43,376 nucleotides of DNA from assembly GCA_046735115.1 (NCBI GenBank), contig JBKPSR010000044.1, positions 1 to 43,376 of the forward strand, in the 5' to 3' direction. The notes under the pieces are model-generated. The model worked only from the letters and a program-made list of their open reading frames with translations, had not been told where the DNA came from and searched no databases. Source of the DNA: JACVRW01 sp046735115. GTDB taxonomy: Bacteria; Actinomycetota; Thermoleophilia; Solirubrobacterales; Thermoleophilaceae. Within the stretch, counting starts at the first letter, position 1; every line of letters begins with the position of its first letter. Shown here in pieces: positions 33,209-39,291 of the stretch. Position numbers and translations under genes: made by a program.

Positions 33209-34323
33209 GCTGCGCATCCGAGTCCCTGACGCGCGATGACTCGTCTCTGGATCTCCGAGGCTCCCCCGGCGATCGAGCTGCCCGCGGTGGCTCGCGTCAG
33301 TCCCGCGAGGCGGCCCCCGCCGACGGCGTCCGGTCCGTCCTCCACCAGGGCTCGCGGCCCCAGCAGCCGAGTGCCGGCATCGGCCGTCCGCTTCCCCAGT
33401 GTGGACATCGACAGCTTCGCCATCGCCGCCGCGGCCGCGGCCGGGCGTCGCTCGGCGAGCAGCTTCACGGCCCGGCGGCCGAGCAGCCGTGCAGCCTCTG
33501 CCTCGCCCCGCAGCCGCCGCAGCTCCATGGCGGATGCTCCCGCCTGCTCCAGGTCCTCGAGCACCCGAAGCACGATGCCCACCTTCTCGCTCGTCACCCG
33601 CTCGTGGTCGAGCGTGCCCATCAGGACCCGCCAGCCGCCGTTCTCCTCGCCGACGAGCTGTGCCGCCGGTACGGGGACCTCGTCCAGAAAGACCTCGTTC
33701 AGCACCCCGCCGCCCACCACCTCGATCTCGCGGACCTCGATTCCGGGGGAGCTCATCTCCGCTACGAGCACCGAGATTCCGCGGTGCGGGCGCGCCGCCT
33801 GCGGGTCCGTTCGAACGGCCAGGTAGATCCAGTCGGCGAGCTGCGCGCTGGAGGTCCAGAGCTTGTGCCCGGACACGATGAAGCGGTCTCCGTCGCGGCG
33901 CGCCGACGTGCGGAGCGAGGCCAGATCGGACCCCGCCTCCCGCTCGGAGAAGCCTTGGCAGAACACGAGCCGCCCCGCGGCGATCTCCGGCAGGAGCCGC
34001 TCCTGCAGGTCGAGGGACGCGTGCTCGAGCATCGCGTTGCCGATGGTCTTCACCGACAGCAGGTAACTCGACATCGGCAGCCAGTGGTAGCCGAAGCGCT
34101 CCTCGGCCGCGACCGTCAGCAGCGGGTCGAGCCCGCGTCCGCCGAGCTCGTCCGGCCAGTGCAGGCCGATCCAGCCGCCCTCGCCCATCGCCTCGTAGCC
34201 GGCGCGCGAGTCGCCATCGGAAGGCATCCCCTGAAAGCGGTTCTCCGGCTCGTCGGCAAGCTGCGCGGCGAGCCGCGCCGCGAAGCCGTCCGCCTCCAGT
34301 GTGATTTCACTGAGTGAAACCAC
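33205..34323 (-). CDS. Acyl-CoA dehydrogenase, long partner
   Basis: 372 residues from the GTG at 34323. Marks: GWIGLHWPDELGGRGLDPL, FCQGFSEREAGSDLASLRT, IVSGHKLWTSSAQLADW, and the C-terminal SIAGGASEIQRRVIARQGLG, in which the canonical catalytic Glu of EGTxxIQ is Gly353. That replacement is usual in the GGTSEIQ subgroup, where the base lies elsewhere or in a partner. First gene of the operon; its promoter is TTGACC-N18-TAGCAT and a palindrome covers its first codons. Acts with the short subunit on an acyl-CoA formed by the CoA-transferase. Confidence 0.94.
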   Translation of the reverse strand: MVSLSEITLEADGFAARLAAQLADEPENRFQGMPSDGDSRAGYEAMGEGGWIGLHWPDELGGRGLDPLLTVAAEERFGYHWLPMSSYLLSVKTIGNAMLEHASLDLQERLLPEIAAGRLVFCQGFSEREAGSDLASLRTSARRDGDRFIVSGHKLWTSSAQLADWIYLAVRTDPQAARPHRGISVLVAEMSSPGIEVREIEVVGGGVLNEVFLDEVPVPAAQLVGEENGGWRVLMGTLDHERVTSEKVGIVLRVLEDLEQAGASAMELRRLRGEAEAARLLGRRAVKLLAERRPAAAAAAMAKLSMSTLGKRTADAGTRLLGPRALVEDGPDAVGGGRLAGLTRATAGSSIAGGASEIQRRVIARQGLGCAA

Positions 34324-34334
34324 CTTTCATTGAA
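34301..34334. promoter_or_regulatory. Two palindromic operator candidates at the start of the dehydrogenase operon
   Basis: TTTCACT-G-AGTGAAA (34305-34319) is a perfect palindrome; with outer GTG (34301-34303) and CAC (34321-34323) it forms a 23-bp site with a single mismatched pair. It runs into the GTG start codon. A second, shorter relative, TTCA-T-TGAA, lies at 34326-34334, next to the -10. Together they straddle the predicted transcription start, the typical place for a repressor of the TetR or GntR/FadR kind; no regulator gene is next to this operon. Confidence 0.55.
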
Positions 34335-34363
34335 TGCTATGCCCGCGAGGGCGGGGCGGTCAA
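34334..34363 (-). promoter_or_regulatory. Promoter of the dehydrogenase/CoA-transferase operon
   Basis: Minus strand TTGACC (34358-34363), 18-base spacer, TAGCAT (34334-34339). Predicted transcription start is about 34326-34327, only three or four bases before the GTG, so the mRNA is almost leaderless. The -35 overlaps the stop codon (34360-34362) of the small membrane protein gene upstream. Confidence 0.6.
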
Positions 34364-34602
34364 GTCGGGCGCCGGCGACGGCGCTTTTTCTTCTTGCTCA
34401 CCGGATGCGGGTCGCGCCGAACCGGCGGCGCGTGCTCGATCGCCTCCGCCTCGGCCGGCTCGTCCTTGTCCTTGTTCTTGCGGACCAGCGCGAAGCGCAG
34501 AGCGAAGATCCCGCCGATGGCGCCGACCTTGAGCATGGCGTACGCCGGACTTCCCGGAGTCAGGAGATGAACCGCAGCGGGCTGTGCGACCGGAGCCACC
34601 AC
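34360..34602 (-). CDS. Small single-pass membrane protein with very basic tail
   Basis: 80 residues if started at the GTG at 34602; a CTG at 34611 has the better-placed GGAGG, and an ATG at 34536 is also in frame. One hydrophobic helix around AMLKVGAIGGIFALRFALV is followed by a charged segment (RKNKDKDEPAEAEAIEH) and a C-terminal run PVSKKKKRRRRRPT. Codon use is like the neighbours and it begins about 30 bases after the larger membrane protein gene, so it is probably co-transcribed. I do not recognise a family. Such tails bind nucleic acid or acidic lipids, or act as strong inside anchors. Confidence 0.55.
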   Translation of the reverse strand: MVAPVAQPAAVHLLTPGSPAYAMLKVGAIGGIFALRFALVRKNKDKDEPAEAEAIEHAPPVRRDPHPVSKKKKRRRRRPT

Positions 34603-34633
34603 TTCGATCAGGGTAGCTGGCCTCCGGGCGGCG

Positions 34634-35695
34634 TCACGGGGCCTCGCGGGTCCCGTCCTGGGGCTGCCTCTGCTCGCCCGGCGCGAGCCTCCGCTCGGCG
34701 GCGCCCAGGACGATGGTGGCGAAGCGCTCGCTGAAGCCGGCGAGGAATGCGAAGAAGCCGTAGTAGTAGGGCTCTTGGTCGCTGTCCACCTGGATGTCGA
34801 GGAGACCGCCCGCGAGGAGGAAGTAGAGCGCGACGCCGATGGCCCCGCCCAGGAAGGGCCGGTAGACGCCCAGCCTCCGCAGGAGCGTGTGCCCAAGCTC
34901 GAAGTCGATGTTGAACCGGCCCTGCTCGACCCTGCTCATCCGCGACAGCGCGCTCACCAGGGCGCCGATCGCTCCGGCGCCGAAGCAGATCAGGATGGTC
35001 GTGCGGTCGTGACCCACCACGCCGCCCGTCCACAGCAGCAGACCGGCCAGCGCCGCGAAGATGGCCGCGAACCAGACGCCGATGAGCATCCCTGACACAT
35101 AGACGATCCGCCCCGCCTTGCTGGCGGCGCGGTGATAGTAGGCCTCGCATTCCGCGAGCTTGCGCCGCTGCGCCGCGACGAGCTCGGCCTCGGCCTTAGC
35201 GTCGAGGGAGTCCTTGCGCTCGAGAAAGCCGAGGAGGTGCATCTCGATTCCGAGGATCCAGCGAAGCGCGATCTGCTCGGTCGTCCCGTGGAGGACCTGG
35301 GACACCCTGGTGGCGAGCAGGTCGCAGTCGTGCAGCAGGTCGGCGATCTGTGGAGCGTCACGCGTGGCCCAGTCCGTCACGCGGTGGAGCCGGACGACGT
35401 CGTCTCGCTCTCCCAAGCCGAGGCCGTTCAAGCGCGCCGGCTTCCCGTGCTCCACGGTCATCGCCACGGCGGAGGGTTCGCGGGTGGACCAATAGACCTG
35501 CTCCAGCCGGCCCTCCTTCCGCTGAAACTCGGTCAGCTTCTCCCGGTACGCCTCCTCGAGCACCGGATCCGGGCGGCCATCCGAGTGGAGCTTCCGCTCC
35601 CACTGGTAGTGCGCCCACACGAGCTGCGGGAAGACCGCCGCACCGGTCTCCTCGATGGCCTCCTCGCTGCGAGTCCGCGATTCGATCGCGCCCAC
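34634..35695 (-). CDS. Membrane protein of unknown function
   Basis: 353 residues from the GTG at 35695. The first 200 residues are soluble and helical (AHYQWERKLHSDGRPDPVLEEAYREKLTEF, then an Ala/Glu-rich coiled-coil-like stretch DAKAEAELVAAQRRKLAECEAYYHRA). Three or four membrane helices follow: YVSGMLIGVWFAAIFAALAGLLLW, TILICFGAGAIGALVSAL, FLGGAIGVALYFLLAGGLL and FFAFLAGFSERFATIVLG. The ending GFSERFA resembles a motif I associate with uncharacterised membrane proteins that have a conserved helical pair. Transcribed from a leaderless promoter that has a palindrome in its spacer. Function unknown. Confidence 0.85.
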   Translation of the reverse strand: MGAIESRTRSEEAIEETGAAVFPQLVWAHYQWERKLHSDGRPDPVLEEAYREKLTEFQRKEGRLEQVYWSTREPSAVAMTVEHGKPARLNGLGLGERDDVVRLHRVTDWATRDAPQIADLLHDCDLLATRVSQVLHGTTEQIALRWILGIEMHLLGFLERKDSLDAKAEAELVAAQRRKLAECEAYYHRAASKAGRIVYVSGMLIGVWFAAIFAALAGLLLWTGGVVGHDRTTILICFGAGAIGALVSALSRMSRVEQGRFNIDFELGHTLLRRLGVYRPFLGGAIGVALYFLLAGGLLDIQVDSDQEPYYYGFFAFLAGFSERFATIVLGAAERRLAPGEQRQPQDGTREAP

Positions 35696-35701
35696 TCGAT
35701 C

Positions 35702-35730
35702 AGCGTACGGTCACGTGACCATTGCGACAA
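35702..35730 (-). promoter_or_regulatory. Leaderless promoter with operator palindrome in the spacer
   Basis: Minus strand TTGTCG (35725-35730), 17-base spacer, TACGCT (35702-35707), then six bases to the GTG at 35695. The spacer contains GGTCACGTGACC (35709-35720), a perfect 12-bp palindrome, ideally placed for a repressor that blocks RNA polymerase. The same site is about 50 bases upstream of the -10 of the divergent DUF4331 gene. Confidence 0.65.
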
Positions 35731-35746
35731 GGCGTGCGCGCGGTCG

Positions 35747-35775
35747 TGCACAGAGCGACAGGGCTGAGTTATCCT
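35747..35775 (+). promoter_or_regulatory. Promoter of the DUF4331 gene
   Basis: TGCACA (35747-35752), 17 bases, TATCCT (35770-35775). The predicted leader of about 32 bases has GGAGG (35797-35801) and an inverted repeat CCTGCC (35773-35778)/GGCAGG (35793-35798) whose right arm touches the ribosome-binding region, but most of the left arm may lie upstream of +1. Confidence 0.45.
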
Positions 35776-35813
35776 GCCCTGCTGTCCGCCACGGCAGGAG
35801 GTGAGGAGCAGGT

Positions 35814-36812
35814 ATGTCGCACCATTACTCAGGCGCTGACTTTGGTTTCCCGCTCGGCGATGCGCGACTCGACTTCTGCGACCTGTACGCCTTCCCCAAG
35901 CCGCAGGACACAAGCAGGTCGATCATCGTCATGGACGTGCATCCGTCCAAGGCTTTGGATCCGGAGGGGCCCACCCGCACCACGACCGAGCCCTTCTCGC
36001 CGGAGGCGATCTATGAGCTGAGGATCGACACCGATGGCGATCTGGTCGCGGACATCGGCTATCGGTTCCGGTTCGTGCCGTCGGAGAACGGGGCGCAGAC
36101 CGCGACGGTCAGTCGCGTCGAGGGCGACGACGCCGCCGGCGACGGCGACGCCGGGGAGGTGATCGTCGAGGGTGCTGCGGTGTCGACGGGCGCAGAAGCT
36201 CAGGTGACGCAGGCCGGCGAGTATCGCTTCTTCGCCGGCTGGCGCAGCGATCCGTTCTTTTTCGACGCGGGCGGCGCCCTGAACGACTTCCAGTTCACGG
36301 GAGACGACTTCTTCGCCGACGCCGACGTGTGCAGCATCGTGCTGGAGCTGCCCAACAGCGAGTTGGGAGACGGCGAGGTGTGTCTCTGGCACCGAGCCCT
36401 GGTTTCTGCAGATGACGCGAACTGGGCCCAGGTGGAGCGGGGGGCTCGAACCCAGGTGGTCCCCTTCCTCGTCCCAAACGAGGAGAAGGACGCGTACGTC
36501 GCGGGCGAGCCGGCAGATGACGCTCGCTTCGTGGCCGTGCTCGGCCACTCGCTGGAGCACACAGGCGGCTACTCGCCGGAGGAGGCCAAGCAGGTGGCGG
36601 GGACCCTGCTGCCAGACATCATGCGATACGACCCCACGCGCCCGGTTGCCTACCCGGACAACGGCCGCGCGCTCACCGACGATGTGACCGATCCCTTCAT
36701 GGCCATCTTGACGAACGGGAAGGCGAGCGACGACATGGTGGGTCCACACGACGACCTGCTCCCGGAGTTCCCCTACCTCGGGCCGCCACACGAGAACCGG
36801 ACGGACGCGTAA
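35814..36812 (+). CDS. DUF4331 domain protein
   Basis: 332 residues. The opening MSHHYSGADFGFPLGDARLDFCDLYAFPKP, the later RIDTDGDLVADIGYRFRF, FFAGWRSDPFFFDAGG and DVTDPFMAILTNG are the recurring motifs of the DUF4331 family, whose biochemical role is not established. Unlike many members it has no signal peptide, so it is probably cytoplasmic here. The central segment SRVEGDDAAGDGDAGEVIVEG is an acidic insertion-like loop. Well-formed ribosome-binding site upstream; divergent from the membrane protein gene with a shared palindrome; followed by a 467-bp gap. Confidence 0.88.
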   Translation: MSHHYSGADFGFPLGDARLDFCDLYAFPKPQDTSRSIIVMDVHPSKALDPEGPTRTTTEPFSPEAIYELRIDTDGDLVADIGYRFRFVPSENGAQTATVSRVEGDDAAGDGDAGEVIVEGAAVSTGAEAQVTQAGEYRFFAGWRSDPFFFDAGGALNDFQFTGDDFFADADVCSIVLELPNSELGDGEVCLWHRALVSADDANWAQVERGARTQVVPFLVPNEEKDAYVAGEPADDARFVAVLGHSLEHTGGYSPEEAKQVAGTLLPDIMRYDPTRPVAYPDNGRALTDDVTDPFMAILTNGKASDDMVGPHDDLLPEFPYLGPPHENRTDA

Positions 36813-36827
36813 GAGAGCGCCGCACGC

Positions 36828-36887
36828 GTCGAACTTCGTCCGCGCCTGCTGTGGACGAGAGAAGAGCGAGGCGCCCCTAAGTTCGAC
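36828..36887. other. 60-nt imperfect cruciform after the DUF4331 gene
   Basis: Outer nine-base perfect arms GTCGAACTT (36828-36836) and AAGTTCGAC (36879-36887) enclose an inner hairpin TCGTCC (36836-36841)/GGACGA (36853-36858) with an 11-base loop. It starts 16 bases after the DUF4331 stop. It could be a terminator, a small structured RNA or the ends of a decayed element. No T-run follows. Confidence 0.45.
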
Positions 36888-37169
36888 CCCGGCTTTGGCT
36901 CTTCACTCAAGCCACGCTCGCGCATCGTCGGGCTGAGTAGCGCAGGCAGGCCAAATCGAAGGCGGCGACTGCGCCTGGGCGACCAGCTGTGTCTCGGGAG
37001 AAACGGCTGCTTCGCACCGGAAGCGGCAGCGTATGCGCGGCCCTGGCGGGCTTGTTGCACGCTAGGCAGAGCGGGTGTACGTTCCTACGCACGCGGCCGC
37101 TCGTCCGGCCGGACTGGCAGCCCGACCTGACCGGCGTTCGCGGTTTCGCCGCCGGGATGGACCCGGCAG
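36888..37169. other. Intergenic stretch without a supported gene
   Basis: Between the inverted repeat and the small hydrophobic frame at 37170 I see no convincing gene. A frame continuous with the following signalling protein is open from a GTG at 36989, but its translation (Arg/Ser/Gly-rich, scattered cysteines) lacks the character of a protein domain and the cNMP domain begins normally after the ATG at 37280. No tRNA-like cloverleaf was found. Confidence 0.5.
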
Positions 37170-37274
37170 ATGTCGGTACGACGTCAAGGGGGCCACATAA
37201 GCAGAGCAGCACGCCTGTTGGTCGGAGCAGTAGTGGTTGCGGCGCTGTGCGCCGTCGTCGCCGCCCGGGACTGA
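37170..37274 (+). CDS. Possible 34-residue hydrophobic peptide upstream of the signalling protein
   Basis: ATG at 37170 to TGA at 37274, ending five bases before the next ATG. The translation starts basic (MSVRRQGGHISRAAR) and continues as one hydrophobic helix (LLVGAVVVAALCAVVAARD), as in small membrane proteins or a signal-peptide remnant. The ribosome-binding site is weak, and it may be a chance frame or the 5' stub of a decayed secreted-protein gene. Confidence 0.3.
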   Translation: MSVRRQGGHISRAARLLVGAVVVAALCAVVAARD

Positions 37275-37279
37275 TTTGT

Positions 37280-39154
37280 ATGCACGACGTCGCAGAGTTC
37301 ATGAACGTGCGCGACGTTGCAGAGTTCATGAAGGCGCACGAGCCGTTTAGCAACCTCGACGAAACGGATCTGGGTCGGCTCGCCGAGCGCACCAAGGTCG
37401 AGTCCTTCTCCGCGGGCACGGTCATTGTCAAGCAGGGCGAGCGCCCCCTCGAGGAGATCCGGGTGGTTCGTAAGGGAGTCGTGCAGCTGACCGAGCGCGG
37501 GCGTGTGCTGGACCTGCTCGAGGAAGGTGAGATGTTCGGGCAGGCGTGGTCGTTCTCCGGGCTGCCGACCCCGTGGGAGGCGAGGGCCTGGGAGGACACG
37601 CTTTGCTACACGCTTCCCTCCGACGAAGTCGTCCCCTTCCTGAGCAGTCGGGCGGGGCTTCGTTTCGTGGCTCGCTCGCTGTTGATATCGCCGCGGCCGG
37701 GCGAAGCGAGTACTCCGCGGGTTGGCGAATTCGACCCTACGCAGCAGCCGGCGGGCGCCCTCGTGCGCGAACAGCCGCTGATCCGTGACCCCGGAATCTC
37801 ACTGCAGCAAGCGGCGGGCCACATGGCCGAAAGCGGGTCCGGTTCGCTGCTGGTCAGGCTCGAGGAAGGCGAGCTCGGAATTCTGACCGACCACGACCTG
37901 CGCTCTCGAGTCGTCGCCAAAGGCCTCTCCCTGGAGACTCCGGTGCGCGATGTCCTGACCACTCCGGTCTTCACCGTGCGGGCCGATCAGGCTGCCGCCG
38001 AAGTGCTGCTGGCAATGCTCGACCACGGCATCCGCCACGTCCCGGTTCTCTCGGCCAGCGAGGAGGTCGTCGGCGTCGTCACCGACCTCGACCTGCTGGC
38101 CGCTCAGGCGAGGAGGTCGTTCGTGCTTCGCCGGGCGATCGCCGATGCGGGGAGCCCCGGAGAGCTCCGCGACGTGGGGGCCCGCCTGATGCCCACGGTG
38201 GTCGCGCTACATCAAGGAGGCTTAGCCGCCGAGCAGCTCGGTGCGATCATCTCGGTGGTCGTCGAGGCCCTCGTCCGCCGGATGGTCGACCTTTTCGGCG
38301 AGACGGCGGGGCCGCCCCCAGCAGAGTTTGCATGGCTCTGGCTCGGAAGCCACGGCCGGCGGGAGGCCGCTCCATCCTCGGATATCGACTCCGGGCTCGT
38401 ATGGGAGGACGAGGGCGGTGAATCGACCAGGGCGTACATGTACGGCTTGGCGGAGCAGGTGGGCGGTCTGCTCGCGGCGACAGGTTTCAAGTCCGACCCG
38501 CACGGACTGACCTCATCGGGCCCGGTGATGGCCCATCCGGCCGCCGAGTGGCGCGAGACTGTTCACGGCTGGCTCGACAACCCGACCGACGAGACGGTAA
38601 TGGCCATCAACATCCTGCTCGACGGACGCGGAATCGAGGGCCAGAACCGATCACTCGGCGTCCTCGCCGCCGCACAGGATGCGAAGACGCGGCCGAGCTT
38701 CCGGCGCCTACTGCTCAGACTCGCGCTGGCAACCAAACCACCGACCGGGTTTCGGCGAGACATCGTCGTCGAGCAGTCAGGCGAGCACCGCGGCAGCTTC
38801 GACATCAAGAAGGGGGGCTTGCTGCCGATCGTCGGGCTCGCGCGCTATGCAGGGCTCGCCGCCGGGGCGACCTCCACGTCCACGGTCTCGCGGCTGCGGG
38901 CCGCAGGAGCAGTGGGGTACTTGCCCGAATCGGACGCTAGGACGCTGGAGGAGGCGTGGCGCCTGATGACGGAGCTGAGGATGGAGCACCAGGTTGGGCA
39001 GCTTGAGGCGGGGACCTCACCCAACGATTACGTGGATCCAAAGGCCCTCGATGCGCTGACGCGCCGGCATCTGCGCGAAGCGTTTCGACTCGTCGCGTCT
39101 ACCCAGAAGACGCTTCAGAAGACGCTTGACACCGGGCAGGTCTGGAAGCAATAG
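37280..39154 (+). CDS. cNMP-binding / CBS-pair / DUF294 nucleotidyltransferase-like protein
   Basis: 624 residues from the ATG at 37280. Order: cyclic-nucleotide-binding-like domain (about 21-135; FSAGTVIVKQGERPLEEIRVVRKG, GEMFGQAWSF), a CBS pair (about 155-275; GILTDHDLRSRVVAKG, GVVTDLDLLAAQ), a DUF294 nucleotidyltransferase-like domain with GSHGRREAAPSSDID (Gly356-Ser357, Asp368, Asp370), and a C-terminal helical domain. The catalytic GS...DxD signature is intact. The family resembles GlnD in layout and is thought to act in signalling; the target is unknown. A 27-bp duplication in the first codons repeats DVAEFM. Ends before a strong terminator hairpin. The upstream in-frame GTG (36989) is judged non-coding. 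Confidence 0.88.
   Translation: MHDVAEFMNVRDVAEFMKAHEPFSNLDETDLGRLAERTKVESFSAGTVIVKQGERPLEEIRVVRKGVVQLTERGRVLDLLEEGEMFGQAWSFSGLPTPWEARAWEDTLCYTLPSDEVVPFLSSRAGLRFVARSLLISPRPGEASTPRVGEFDPTQQPAGALVREQPLIRDPGISLQQAAGHMAESGSGSLLVRLEEGELGILTDHDLRSRVVAKGLSLETPVRDVLTTPVFTVRADQAAAEVLLAMLDHGIRHVPVLSASEEVVGVVTDLDLLAAQARRSFVLRRAIADAGSPGELRDVGARLMPTVVALHQGGLAAEQLGAIISVVVEALVRRMVDLFGETAGPPPAEFAWLWLGSHGRREAAPSSDIDSGLVWEDEGGESTRAYMYGLAEQVGGLLAATGFKSDPHGLTSSGPVMAHPAAEWRETVHGWLDNPTDETVMAINILLDGRGIEGQNRSLGVLAAAQDAKTRPSFRRLLLRLALATKPPTGFRRDIVVEQSGEHRGSFDIKKGGLLPIVGLARYAGLAAGATSTSTVSRLRAAGAVGYLPESDARTLEEAWRLMTELRMEHQVGQLEAGTSPNDYVDPKALDALTRRHLREAFRLVASTQKTLQKTLDTGQVWKQ
37286..37339 (+). repeat. 27-bp tandem duplication in the 5' end of the signalling gene
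   Basis: Copy 1 (37286-37312) and copy 2 (37313-37339) agree at 23 of 27 positions and encode DVAEFMNVR and DVAEFMKAH. Because the second copy supplies another ATG (37301) and the first lies in front of the domain, it may have arisen by slippage without harm to the protein. Confidence 0.6.
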
Positions 39155-39239
39155 GCGCTCGGTCTCACTGCTGGACCGCACACGCTTCCCCTTTCGCTTG
39201 AAGGCTGCAGTCGAGAGCGGTCGCACTCCGTCCGCGGGT

Positions 39240-39276
39240 GCTCCTGGGCGGCGCCTTCCGGTAGCCGCCCAGGAGC
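39240..39276. terminator. Strong bidirectional terminator between convergent genes
   Basis: GCTCCTGGGCGGC (39240-39252) and GCCGCCCAGGAGC (39264-39276) are perfect 13-base arms around an 11-base loop, in the 137-bp gap between the convergent signalling gene (stop 39154) and first MMPL gene (stop 39292). Its placement 16 bases after the MMPL stop is typical of a terminator, though T-runs are lacking as is common in high-GC actinobacteria. Confidence 0.7.
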
Positions 39277-39291
39277 CTTCCCGTGCGAGCC

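Noticed and set aside
34612..34896. Longer version of the small membrane protein frame
   Set aside because: Upstream of the CTG the frame is antisense or out-of-frame shadow of the larger membrane protein gene with a very Ser/Arg/Thr-rich translation.
36879..36890. T-loop-like GTTCGAC suggesting a tRNA
   Set aside because: No acceptor stem, D-arm or anticodon arm can be drawn around it; it is the right arm of the inverted repeat.
36989..37279. 97-residue N-terminal extension of the cNMP/CBS/DUF294 protein
   Set aside because: Composition is unlike a folded domain and the cNMP domain is complete without it; kept as intergenic.
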